Assembly: GCF_002898515.1 (NCBI RefSeq) | Contig: NZ_PPFX01000020.1 | Coordinates: 1-64,000, forward strand | Length of the DNA stretch: 64,000 bases | DNA from: Geothermobacter hydrogeniphilus | Lineage (GTDB): Bacteria > Desulfobacterota > Desulfuromonadia > Desulfuromonadales > Geothermobacteraceae | Reading direction: 5' to 3' | Part shown: piece after piece, positions 1 to 7,221 of the stretch | How the letters are laid out: each line of letters begins with the position of its first letter | Numbering within the stretch: position 1 is the stretch's first letter | Made by a program: the position numbers and the translations under genes | Notes under the pieces: model-generated | The model's input: only the letters and a program-made list of their open reading frames with translations | What the model was told of the DNA's origin: nothing | The model's database searches: none

Positions 1-541
1 CAGCATTGAGCTGATAGACCAGGGTCAGATACTTGTGGCCCTTGAAGACGGAAATCTCATCAACGCCGATCTCGGTGACGCCCTCAAGGCTCCGATGGGT
101 GAGGCCGTAGTCGACGACAAACTGGACAGCCCGGAACACCGTATCCCAACTGGTCTCGAAGATGGCAGCCGTTTCCTTCCAGGACAACCGTTTCGCCCAG
201 CGGGCCAGGTAGACCTGATACGAGAAAGTCATCCGCTCCTTGCCAAAGCCCCACGGCAGAGCCTCGACCTTGACGCCGTGCTCTGGGCAATTGACCCGGC
301 GAGGAGCGTAACGAAAGTAGGCCTTGAACGACCAGACCGGCAGGTACTCGAATAATCGCTGAGGCTGCCGATCATACGTACTGCGTTTCTTGCCGCATTC
401 CGGGCAAATCGGCCGACTGTTGCGCCGTGGTTCGATGTCAATGACCAGGGCTTCCACACCGTCAATGATCCTGACGGCAATGGAACCGTAAACGAACGAC
501 TTGAATCGTTCGACCTTGTTCAGTAGAGTCTTTATCAGCAT
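1..541 (-). CDS. ISL3-family transposase, N-terminal part (runs off left edge)
   Basis: The minus strand is open from an ATG at 541 to the window edge (about 180 codons); an in-frame stop lies eight codons upstream of that ATG. The translation begins MLIKTLLNKVERFKSF and has the ISL3 zinc-finger pattern CPECGKK near residue 51, then VNCPEHGV, then the helix-turn-helix region with KETAAIFETSWDTVFRAV, and reaches the start of the DDE domain (TEIGVDEISVFKGHKY). It would catalyse cut-and-paste transposition of its own element. Whether the gene is intact cannot be judged because the C-terminal half is outside the window. The terminal inverted repeat of the element should lie just to the right of 541, but I could not fix its end. 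Confidence 0.85.
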   Translation of the reverse strand, partial: MLIKTLLNKVERFKSFVYGSIAVRIIDGVEALVIDIEPRRNSRPICPECGKKRSTYDRQPQRLFEYLPVWSFKAYFRYAPRRVNCPEHGVKVEALPWGFGKERMTFSYQVYLARWAKRLSWKETAAIFETSWDTVFRAVQFVVDYGLTHRSLEGVTEIGVDEISVFKGHKYLTLVYQLNA

Positions 542-1150
542 TGCCTTTTGCGGTTTTGGGTTAGATAGTTTCGGCAAAAACCATCCTACCCGCCCGGAAA
601 GGGCAATGCTCTAATTTTTACATCCGCCTACCCACAGATTCTGCGGAGGAGGCGAAAAAAGATGGTGTGTCCGTGGGTTATCAAGGTTTGCCTTTCGCTC
701 TTTTTTAATTTTATTGGAGCTTTTTGAAAAGCAAGGTGTTGAGCCAATGATTTTGTTCCGTCCACCCGGCGATGCAAGTGAAGCTGGATATGCAGGTTTT
801 GTAACAGATAGAGACTTGTTGGTTAAAGAATACTATTCTGAAGAGTTACCGAGAGTTATCGGCAACACCGTTTAACCCTTATCAGGCCCCCGGCCGTCAA
901 GAGTAAAAAAGTCCGTTAACGTAGAAAAATAGCTCTTCCCATTCTTTGACAAGCGACTGATCTTCGAGAACCGCCGGTTTCCGGCTTGGGATTCTCTCGG
1001 GTTGCGGACTCAGTTTCGCTCCAAACACCTATCGAGGCTCTGAAATGCAGGGGCCGGTCTTTGCGACCTGGGTCACCCTGCCGCCTGGAATCACGCGCGT
1101 ACCCTTGTGCCGGCCCATTCAAGACAGGCGGGATAAGAGAGGAAGGGGAT
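542..1150. other. Mostly non-coding stretch between IS end and small ORF
   Basis: This stretch presumably holds the outer end of the ISL3-type element (about 542-615) and then low-information sequence. The only coding trace is the remnant at 714-875. From 876 to 1150 I see no convincing gene, promoter or RNA. Confidence 0.4.
714..875 (+). pseudogene. 3' remnant of an unidentified gene
   Basis: One frame is open from about 615 to a TAA at 873-875. The part with protein-like composition begins near 714 (LELFEKQGVEPMILF) and ends VIGNTV. There is no start codon with a ribosome binding site in this frame; the only ATG is internal. I do not recognise the family. Its position beside an IS end suggests the 3' end of a gene cut by insertion or deletion. 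Confidence is low because the stretch is only about 53 codons. Confidence 0.3.
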
Positions 1151-1321
1151 GTGTGGCAGTTAGTATCGGGCTCGGGTAAGGGGCGGAACCGTTCCCCCTA
1201 CGGGAAAGAAGAGTTTAGCTCTTTCTCGGCCAAGGTCGTCGTAACGGGTGTTGAAAAAATTGGCTGGGGTCTGGCAATGGGGCTGATTTTCCTGGGTGGG
1301 TTCTGGGTGTTGGTGGCTTGA
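1151..1321 (+). CDS. Small putative membrane protein (weak)
   Basis: A GTG at 1151 preceded by GAGGAAGGGG gives a 56-residue product whose last 20 residues are hydrophobic (GWGLAMGLIFLGGFWVLVA). The frame is open further upstream to 986, but the upstream part has odd composition and no ribosome binding site, so the short version is preferred. I know of no family match. It might be a tail-anchored small membrane protein, or a chance ORF between the IS remnant and the toxin-antitoxin genes. Confidence 0.3.
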   Translation: MWQLVSGSGKGRNRSPYGKEEFSSFSAKVVVTGVEKIGWGLAMGLIFLGGFWVLVA

Positions 1322-1354
1322 TGCCTTTTTCAGGAAGCCTCAGCCAAACAGGTA

Positions 1355-1635
1355 CTATAAGCTCAGTTGGCTATGACTCCCCAGGCGGACGAGCTGAAGA
1401 GTTTGTTTGTCGGGCTTTCGATAGATCAGGACAAGATCCGGCTTGACGTGACAATCCCTATGGTCCACCACTCACCCGACAATGGATGGTCGCAGTATTT
1501 CTGCGGCAAAGGTCTGTCGGCCACGAGATATTGCAAGACCACACCTAGCTTATCAGCGATATCGTGATGCTTGGGTGTGGCCTTGACGTGCTTGTAGTCC
1601 TTTTTGAAGGCACCGGTGCGTTCAATCGTCCGCAT
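1355..1635 (-). pseudogene. yafQ: YafQ/RelE-type toxin, one-base frameshift
   Basis: The frame starting at 1635 reads MRTIERTGAFKKDYKHVK, typical for the N-terminus of YafQ-type ribosome-dependent mRNA interferases, through PLSGEW and then leaves the family pattern and stops at 1426. One frame over, the sequence continues as DHRDCHVKPDLVLIYRKPDKQ, LQLVRLGSHSQLSL and a TAG at 1355-1357, which is exactly the expected YafQ C-terminus with its catalytic-region His. Restoring one G in the GAGTGGTGGACC stretch (about 1465-1473) joins both parts to a normal-length toxin of about 92 residues. The start overlaps the antitoxin end by 14 nt, as is usual for dinJ-yafQ pairs. The toxin is probably inactive unless the missing base is a sequencing error. 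Confidence 0.75.
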
Positions 1636-1885
1636 CTAAATCCGCCATCAGGTCTTCGACAGAGTTAAAGGACTCGAGTTTTCCGTTGCGAGCTTCCCTC
1701 ATTGCCGCAACAGTTTCGGCATTGGGCACTAAAGGCTCAAACGGAAGCGCACCCTCACGCGCAACCCTGGTAAGGAGCATGCGGATTGCGTCAGACGGAG
1801 TCAGTCCCATTGCCGCAAGAACGGCGGCAGAGTCAGACTTGACTTTCTTGTCAATGCGGGCAGTTACTAATGCATTGGTAGCCAT
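1622..1885 (-). CDS. dinJ: RelB/DinJ-family antitoxin
   Basis: This 87-residue protein starts at the ATG at 1885, which has a GGAGG nine bases upstream; the longer open frame to 1987 lacks any such signal. The N-terminal MATNALVTARIDKKVKSD is the ribbon-helix-helix DNA-binding part of DinJ/RelB antitoxins, and TPSDAIRMLLTRVAREGALP is the typical helical core followed by PFEP. The acidic C-terminal tail (VEDLMADLDADD) should wrap and neutralise the cognate toxin. The stop lies 14 nt inside the toxin gene, so the two are translationally coupled. DinJ-type antitoxins repress their own operon; a fitting palindrome is found at 1910-1930. The antitoxin is intact although the toxin appears broken. 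Confidence 0.85.
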   Translation of the reverse strand: MATNALVTARIDKKVKSDSAAVLAAMGLTPSDAIRMLLTRVAREGALPFEPLVPNAETVAAMREARNGKLESFNSVEDLMADLDADD

Positions 1886-1909
1886 GGTACAACCTCCAAA
1901 CTTCATATT

Positions 1910-1930
1910 GTGATTAACATTGTGAATCAC
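1910..1930 (-). promoter_or_regulatory. Probable DinJ autoregulatory operator
   Basis: GTGATT at 1910-1915 and AATCAC at 1925-1930 form a 6-bp inverted repeat separated by nine bases, 25 nt upstream of the antitoxin start. Ribbon-helix-helix antitoxins bind such palindromes over their own promoter. Assignment is by position only. Confidence 0.4.
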
Positions 1931-2115
1931 ATGTAAGCAAAAAGCAAGTGCTTTGCGCAGAACCCTATCTCGTGAAGCGTCAGGCACCTATACGGTCTGA
2001 TTCATTGGGCTGGGGACGCCGGGCATGGCGCACCTCGCCCGTAAAGACCTCTCGACAGTGATCAAGCTTCAGGTCACGTTCTTCATTTTGGACCTCACTT
2101 GGGATTAGCCGATCA

Positions 2116-2144
2116 TTGACCATGTATAGAATATTGGTTATGAT
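2116..2144 (+). promoter_or_regulatory. Sigma-70 promoter of parDE
   Basis: TTGACC (2116-2121) is followed after exactly 17 bases by TATGAT (2139-2144), close to the sigma-70 consensus, 24 nt upstream of the antitoxin ATG. An AGGAGG ribosome binding site follows at about 2157-2162. Confidence 0.7.
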
Positions 2145-2168
2145 GAATACGAATTCAGGAGGTCCAAT

Positions 2169-2429
2169 ATGGCTCAGACAACAATGACAGTTCGGATCAG
2201 CGGCGAGTTAAGTGATTTTGTTGCGGCAAACGTGGGGGAAAAAGGCTCTTATGAGAACGTGAGTGAGTATATTCGCGATCTCATTCGCCGCGATAAGGAG
2301 CGTATGGAACAACAGGCCTTTGAGCGTCTTAAGGGAGAACTCTCTCTTGCTTTTGCTGCTCCGGAGAGTTCTTATGCCCCGTTAACTGCCCAGGAAGTGA
2401 TCGATCGCAACAGGGCCGGACAGGACTGA
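2169..2429 (+). CDS. parD: ParD-family antitoxin (CopG/RHH)
   Basis: This 86-residue protein begins with TTMTVRISGELSDFV, the beta strand and first helix of a ribbon-helix-helix DNA-binding domain, and continues with YENVSEYIRDLIRRDKER, the dimerising second helix typical of ParD. The C-terminal half (residues 45-86) is predicted to be helical and disordered, and should bind the toxin. The ATG has AGGAGG seven bases upstream and a good promoter at 2116-2144. Its TGA overlaps the ATG of the next gene (TGATG), so antitoxin and toxin are translationally coupled. It is expected to repress its own promoter together with the toxin. Confidence 0.85.
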   Translation: MAQTTMTVRISGELSDFVAANVGEKGSYENVSEYIRDLIRRDKERMEQQAFERLKGELSLAFAAPESSYAPLTAQEVIDRNRAGQD

Positions 2430-2746
2430 TGGCGCGTTATTTAATCCAGTCCGCCGCGTCACACCGGATTGATGAAATTTATCAATATACTTTGAGCCAA
2501 TGGGGAGTAGCGCAGGCCGACAACTACATTATCGGCATGTTTGATACATTTTCAAAGATAGAGACACATGAGGTTCTTTCCCGTTCGATCCCTGCCGACT
2601 TTGGAGTGGATGGTTTTTTCTGCCGATATGAAAAACACTTTATTTATTGGCGATATCTTAGTAGCGGTGATATTGGTATCGTTACGATCCTTCGTGAGCG
2701 CATGCACCAAGTTGGACGATTGAAGGAAGATTTTGGAACCCTGTGA
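2429..2746 (+). CDS. parE: ParE-family toxin (RelE/ParE fold)
   Basis: This 105-residue protein has the ParE layout: N-terminal helices (SHRIDEIYQYTLSQWGVAQA), then beta strands with FFCRYEKHFIYWRYL and IGIVTILRERMHQVGRL near the C-terminus. ParE toxins poison DNA gyrase, unlike the RNA-cleaving RelE members with the same fold. I call ParE rather than RelE from the DEIYQYT...WG and HERMD-like (RERMH) motifs. It is complete and follows the antitoxin with a one-base overlap. Unlike the neighbouring YafQ copy it shows no frameshift, so this pair is probably functional. Confidence 0.8.
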   Translation: MARYLIQSAASHRIDEIYQYTLSQWGVAQADNYIIGMFDTFSKIETHEVLSRSIPADFGVDGFFCRYEKHFIYWRYLSSGDIGIVTILRERMHQVGRLKEDFGTL

Positions 2747-2748
2747 TC

Positions 2749-2966
2749 GAGTTTTTAAACTCAGTCACGGGTTCTTGAATTATTTCAGGGGGGGCCTTGT
2801 CAGTGGATCAATGTCGATGGATGATATTGAGTTCTGGAGCGGTCCTCTGACCTGCTTGGATGTGTTGACGCAACGGGTGTGGCAGTCGGATGAAAACACC
2901 CGTAAACCTGTCCGACCCGGTTCTCAAAATCGATAACCGGAAAAAATATCCCTGTGCTATAGTGGC
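2749..2966. other. Short gap after parE, no gene supported
   Basis: A weak AT palindrome, GAGTTTTTAAACTC (2749-2762), follows the parE stop. Two short open frames exist, but neither has a ribosome binding site or a recognisable product. The first repeat copy begins at 2967. Confidence 0.3.
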
Positions 2967-3129
2967 CCTGAATCAGTGAGTTTGTCACCGGCGAATAGCG
3001 CGAGTCATTGACCCGCCTGCGCTTCCCAAAAATCACCGGCGAACCTGTGGGTGCGCCTTACGATTTTTGGAAACCGCATTCAGGCCAAGCACTTACACTC
3101 TTCATCCGGCCCAAACCCACGGATTCAGG
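2967..3129 (+). repeat. MITE-like element, copy 1
   Basis: This is a 163-bp copy of a five-member family in this window. It begins CCTGAATCAGTGAG and ends in the inverted form CCACGGATTCAGG. Internal arms CCAAAAATC and GATTTTTGG form a second, nested inverted repeat. It is flanked by GTGGC on the left and GTAGC on the right, a 4 of 5 match to a target-site duplication. With copy 2 it forms one subgroup. Confidence 0.85.
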
Positions 3130-3160
3130 GTAGCGCCATCCCCGTTCTTCCGGAGGTTTC

Positions 3161-3334
3161 ATGCAATTATTTATTTTCTGGCTTGTCTTTCCCGCCGCCG
3201 CGGCCTCGCTGGCCAAAAGCAAGGGCAAAAGTGTTCCCCTCTGGGTCGTGCTCGGCCTGCTGCTCGGTCCCTTCGCCATCCTGGCGGTGGCCCTGACCAA
3301 GTCAGGAGAGGGCGCCGACAAGAGCTATCAGTAA
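3161..3334 (+). CDS. 57-residue single-span membrane protein
   Basis: An ATG at 3161 with CGGAGG seven bases upstream opens a 57-codon frame ending TAA at 3332-3334. The N-terminal stretch MQLFIFWLVFPAAAASLA is hydrophobic, KSKGKS is a basic turn, and PLWVVLGLLLGPFAILAVAL is a clear membrane helix, followed by a short hydrophilic tail. Small proteins with this basic-turn plus GLLLGPFA-type helix are common in proteobacteria and have no assigned biochemical role. The gene sits exactly between repeat copies 1 and 2; copy 2 starts at the base after its stop codon. The good ribosome binding site and third-position GC make it a likely real gene despite its size. Confidence 0.6.
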   Translation: MQLFIFWLVFPAAAASLAKSKGKSVPLWVVLGLLLGPFAILAVALTKSGEGADKSYQ

Positions 3335-3496
3335 CCTGAATCAGTGAGCTTGTCACCGGCGAATAGCGCAAGTCATTGACCTGCCTGCGCTTCCCAAAAA
3401 TCACCGGCGAACCTATGGGTGCGCCTCAGATTTTTGGAAACCACATTCAGGCCAAGCACTTACACTCTTCATTCGGAACAAACCCACGGATTCAGG
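3335..3496 (+). repeat. MITE-like element, copy 2
   Basis: This 162-bp copy is nearly identical to copy 1, with the same orientation and termini. It begins directly after the stop codon of the small membrane protein. The flanks AGTAA and GTTGG do not match, so this copy lacks a visible target duplication; it may be old or have recombined. It ends only 45 bp before the FNR-type regulator gene, so part of that gene's promoter may lie inside it. Confidence 0.85.
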
Positions 3497-3541
3497 GTTG
3501 GCTGTTTTTTATCCCCCTCTCCCATCTCTCGGAAATTGATT

Positions 3542-4213
3542 ATGGATACCAGACAGTTGCTGAAGCAGAATTTCCTCTTTGCCGGTGTCAGCGAAGAGGA
3601 CCTGGACGAATTGCTGGCGATCTGCCGGCAAAAAAAACACACCCGCGGCGACCTGCTGTTTTCCGATGGTGATGAAGCCGAAGGATTCTTCATCGTCGGC
3701 AGCGGCAAGGTCAAGGTCTTCAAGCTCTCGCCGGAGGGCAAGGAGCGCATCCTGCACATTGTCCATCCCGGTTCCAGTTTCGCCGAGGCGGCCATTTTCG
3801 GCAACGGTCTCTATCCCGCCTATGCCGAACCGCTGGAAAAATCCCTCCTCCTCTTCTTTCCCCGCGACGAGTTTCTCGGTCTACTGCATCGTCGCAGCCA
3901 GCTTGCCATCAACATGATCGGCGGTCTCTCCCGCTTTCTGCGCCAGTTCGCCTCACAGATCGAGGAGTTGACCTTCAAGGATGTGCCGGCCCGCCTGGCG
4001 CGCTACCTGCTCGATCTGGCCGGGGATCAGTCATCCTTCGATCTGCCGATTTCCAAGACCCAGCTCGCCTCCAACCTCGGCACCGTCAGCGAAACCCTTT
4101 CGCGCACCCTGCGCAAGTGCTCCGATGAAGGCTGTATCAAGGTCGAAGGCAAAAAAATCACCATTCTCGACGCCGACCGGCTCGAAGACCTGGCGGAGAG
4201 TTACAAAGAATAG
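3542..4213 (+). CDS. Crp/Fnr-family transcription regulator (DNR/HcpR-like)
   Basis: This 223-residue protein has an N-terminal cyclic-nucleotide-binding-type barrel (about 15-125), a long dimer helix (about 125-155) and a C-terminal winged helix (about 165-210). The recognition helix TVSETLSRTLR has Glu184, Ser187 and Arg188, the E-x-x-S-R pattern with which FNR reads TTGA half-sites. It has only one cysteine in the sensor part (Cys28) and so no FNR-type iron-sulfur ligand set; this suits a haem or other ligand, as in DNR or HcpR. I chose the ATG at 3542 because the longer frame to 3419 runs through repeat copy 2. Two FNR-type boxes further downstream (21724 and 24275) are candidate targets, which would make it a nitric-oxide or redox regulator of those genes. 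The ligand is not evident from sequence. Confidence 0.85.
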   Translation: MDTRQLLKQNFLFAGVSEEDLDELLAICRQKKHTRGDLLFSDGDEAEGFFIVGSGKVKVFKLSPEGKERILHIVHPGSSFAEAAIFGNGLYPAYAEPLEKSLLLFFPRDEFLGLLHRRSQLAINMIGGLSRFLRQFASQIEELTFKDVPARLARYLLDLAGDQSSFDLPISKTQLASNLGTVSETLSRTLRKCSDEGCIKVEGKKITILDADRLEDLAESYKE

Positions 4214-4272
4214 TCCCTCCTGATCCATCCACATTTAAGTTTCATCCGCATTCCGCCGAAGAGAGACTGAAA

Positions 4273-4434
4273 CCTGAATCCGTGAGTCCCTTGTCGGCGG
4301 ACAGCACACGTCATTGATCTGCCTGAGCTTCCCAAAAATCACCAGCGAACCTATGGGTGCGCTTCAGATTTTTGGAAACCTCATTCAGACCAGGCACTTG
4401 CACTCTCCATCCAACAGGAACCCACTGATTCAGG
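4273..4434 (+). repeat. MITE-like element, copy 3 (exact TSD)
   Basis: This 162-bp copy begins CCTGAATCCGTGAG and ends CCCACTGATTCAGG, with the internal CCAAAAATC / GATTTTTGG arms. It is flanked on both sides by TGAAA (4268-4272 and 4435-4439), an exact 5-bp direct repeat, the best mark of insertion by a transposase. It lies between the FNR-type regulator and the first histidine kinase. With copy 4 it forms the second subgroup; copy 5 is more diverged. Confidence 0.9.
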
Positions 4435-4514
4435 TGAAAGCTCTGTGACGTTTTTGTTCGTATGCCGTATCCCTGCGTCACCAGGGCAACCGGGAAAACT
4501 GGCTGGAGGTCGGG

Positions 4515-7088
4515 GTGCGAAACTGGATCAGGGCGCGTCTGCCGCGCAAAATCATCTTTTCTGTCACCGGCGCCGTCTGTCTGCTGATGGGGCTGTTCGC
4601 CGTGGTCATCGTCAGCGAACGGTCACGGGCGCTCGAAAAACTGATGTTCGACAAGGTCCGCACCGACGCCCTGGTCGGCGCCCGCGCGGCTCAGGACATC
4701 CTTGAAGGGCTGGTGACCGACGGTCAGCTGTCGATCGATGATCTTTTCGATACCGACTACCGGCACATTGAATCGGGACCGTTGGCCGGCAGCGCGATCC
4801 CCAAATACCACACCCGCTACGATACCCTGCTTGATTTACGCCTCCGCGCCCTTGAAGATTCCTTTCTCAACGATGCCAGTGTCGTTTTTGCCGTACTGGT
4901 TGATCGCAACGGTTACCTGCCGACCCACAACAGCACTTATTCCAGACCTCTGACCGGAGATGACGCGATTGACATCACCGGCAATCGCACCAAGCGGCTT
5001 TTCAACGACCCGGTCGGCCTGCGGGCGGCACGCTTCACCGGAGAGAATGGTGATGTCGTGCTTCGTCAGGTCTACCATCGTGATACCGGCGTCACCATGT
5101 GGGATGTCAGTGCCCCGGTTTTCGTCTTCGGCGAACACTGGGGCGGGTTCCGCATCGGCCTGTCGATGCAGAATGTTGAGGCGCAGGTGGCGGCCCTGGT
5201 CCGGTTCGTGGTCGGTTCCTTTTGTATCCTTTCCATTGTCGCCGCCCTGACCATCTGGTGGACGGTCAAGGGTGGGACAAAGCGGCTTGATCGCCTGACC
5301 CGGCAAATCGAGGCCTTTTCTCGTGATGGCAACTTCGGGCGATTGAAAATCACGGCTCCGGATGAAATCGGCACCCTGACGGCCGCTTTCAACCATATGC
5401 TCGACTCCCTTGACGCGGTTACCGTCAGTCGCGACTACCTCGACCGCATCCTCGATTCAATGAACGATTCGCTGATGGTGGTGGTTGCCGACGGCACCAT
5501 CCGCAAGGCGAATCGCGCCAGCTGCAGGATGCTCGAGTATCAACCGGAGGAACTGCTCGGCATGAGCATTGAAAAGATTTTCGCCGAGCGCAGCGATACG
5601 GCGGATTCCTGGTTCGATCATTTCATCGACAGCCGCGACGGCGAACAGGTCGAACTCGAATACCGGACCCGTTCCGGCAACCTGGTTCCGGTCCTCTTTT
5701 CCAGCGCCCCTTTGACCGGAGAGGACGGAGAGGGCGATGCCCTGATCTGCCTCGCCCAGGATATCACCGAGCGCAAGATCGCCGAGGAGAAAATCCGCAG
5801 CGGCAAGCGTTTCCTGGAAACGGTACTCGACAGTCTTCAGGAAGAGATGATGATCCTTGACGCGAACAGCCTGACCATTCTCAAGGCCAATAAGGCCTTT
5901 GTGGAGTCCTGTGGGGAAAACTACGAGTCGGTTGTCGGACAACCCTGCTACAAGCTCACCCATGGTCTGGATCAGCCCTGTGACGGTATCGATCATCTCT
6001 GTCCGGTCATGGAGGTGTTTGAATTCGGCAAGGTCGAAATCTGTGAACATCTGCATCGCACCCCGGATGGAAATATCCAGTATGTCGAAATTCAGCTGAC
6101 CCCGGTGATGGATGAAGCGGGTGAACCCCGCTACCTGATTCACATGGCCCGGGATATCACCCAGCGCAAGAGAGCCGAAATGGAGCTGCAGCATTTCGCT
6201 GCCGAACTGGAGAACAACAACCTGGCTCTGGCCGAGAAGACGGCCGCGCTGGAAGAGGCCCATTCCGAGTTGAAAGCCAGCCAGTCGCGTATCCTGCAGC
6301 AGGAGAAGATGGCCTCCATCGGCCAGCTCAGTGCCGGGGTTGCCCACGAGATCAACAACCCGATCGGTTTCATCAGCAGCAACCTGACCACCCTCGGCAA
6401 GTATGCCGGCCGCATCATTGGCTACCTCGATGAGCAGGAGCGATTGTGGCGTGAAAAGAGCAGGAATGAAATCGGTGATGAGCTGGCGGCGCTGCGGAAA
6501 AAGCTGAAAATCGACTATATCGTCCATGATCTGAAAGACCTGATCGACGAATCCCTGGAGGGGGCCGACCGGGTCAAGAAGATTGTCCTCGACCTCAAGG
6601 GGTTCTCGCGGGTCGATGATGCCGACTGCAAGGAAGTCGATCTGCATGAATGTCTCGAAAGTACCATCAATATCGCCTGGAACGAGATTAAGTACAAGGC
6701 GACGCTGAAAAAGGAATTCGGTGATATCCCACTGCTGCGCTGCTACCCGCAGCAGCTCAACCAGGTGTTCATGAACCTGCTGGTCAACGCCGCTCACGCG
6801 ATTGAGGACCAGGGAGAAATAACGGTTCGGACCTGGCGGGATGGAGAGGGGATCCGGGTGGCGATTTCCGACACCGGCCGCGGTATTTCAGAGCAGGCCC
6901 GCGAGCGGATTTTCGAGCCTTTCTTCACCACCAAGGAGGTCGGCAAGGGAACCGGACTCGGGTTGTCGATCAGTTATGACATCATCAAGAAACACCATGG
7001 CGAAATCAGTGTTGAAAGCCGACTCGGGGAAGGAACGACCTTCACGATCTTCCTGCCTCTGCAGAGCAAGGAGGTGCTCGCATGCTGA
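4515..7088 (+). CDS. Membrane histidine kinase: Cache-like sensor, HAMP, 2 PAS
   Basis: This 857-residue kinase has a first membrane helix (about 13-33), a periplasmic PDC/Cache-like sensor (about 35-225, with GYLPTHN and NRTKRLFND as in some chemoreceptor sensors), a second helix (about 231-251), HAMP (about 252-305), PAS (about 310-425), a second PAS rich in cysteine (PCYKLTHGLDQPCDG, CPVMEV), a coiled coil, the HisKA region with phospho-acceptor His611 in AGVAHEINN, and HATPase_c with DTGRGI and GTGLGLSI. The GTG at 4515 is preceded by GGAGG. It heads the signalling run. It has no receiver of its own, so it should hand phosphate to one of the REC proteins downstream. The ligand is unknown. 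Confidence 0.9.
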   Translation: MRNWIRARLPRKIIFSVTGAVCLLMGLFAVVIVSERSRALEKLMFDKVRTDALVGARAAQDILEGLVTDGQLSIDDLFDTDYRHIESGPLAGSAIPKYHTRYDTLLDLRLRALEDSFLNDASVVFAVLVDRNGYLPTHNSTYSRPLTGDDAIDITGNRTKRLFNDPVGLRAARFTGENGDVVLRQVYHRDTGVTMWDVSAPVFVFGEHWGGFRIGLSMQNVEAQVAALVRFVVGSFCILSIVAALTIWWTVKGGTKRLDRLTRQIEAFSRDGNFGRLKITAPDEIGTLTAAFNHMLDSLDAVTVSRDYLDRILDSMNDSLMVVVADGTIRKANRASCRMLEYQPEELLGMSIEKIFAERSDTADSWFDHFIDSRDGEQVELEYRTRSGNLVPVLFSSAPLTGEDGEGDALICLAQDITERKIAEEKIRSGKRFLETVLDSLQEEMMILDANSLTILKANKAFVESCGENYESVVGQPCYKLTHGLDQPCDGIDHLCPVMEVFEFGKVEICEHLHRTPDGNIQYVEIQLTPVMDEAGEPRYLIHMARDITQRKRAEMELQHFAAELENNNLALAEKTAALEEAHSELKASQSRILQQEKMASIGQLSAGVAHEINNPIGFISSNLTTLGKYAGRIIGYLDEQERLWREKSRNEIGDELAALRKKLKIDYIVHDLKDLIDESLEGADRVKKIVLDLKGFSRVDDADCKEVDLHECLESTINIAWNEIKYKATLKKEFGDIPLLRCYPQQLNQVFMNLLVNAAHAIEDQGEITVRTWRDGEGIRVAISDTGRGISEQARERIFEPFFTTKEVGKGTGLGLSISYDIIKKHHGEISVESRLGEGTTFTIFLPLQSKEVLAC

Positions 7089-7221
7089 TACCACGAAGCC
7101 TGGGGGGGCGAAATTTTTGTTCAGCCATCAAAAGAGTATCTGCGAAAGCATCAAAGTCCGGTGAAGATGATTTTCCGACCCTTCACCGTCAGGCTGTCGT
7201 TGCGGGCCGGGGAGAGGAAAT

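Noticed and set aside
1-615. ISL3-type element as the source of the MITE-like repeats
   Set aside because: ISL3 elements make 8-bp duplications, while the repeats show 5-bp ones, and the CCTGAATC end is not seen at the IS border.
2733-2936. Plus-strand frame of 67 codons after parE
   Set aside because: Overlaps the parE end, lacks a ribosome binding site and shows no family features.
5457-6797. Long minus-strand frame of 446 codons
   Set aside because: It is antisense to the first histidine kinase and arises from GC-rich codon bias; the translation has no domain and the plus strand has clear kinase motifs. The same holds for minus-strand frames at 7189-8481, 9720-10622, 16040-17458 and 30029-32557.
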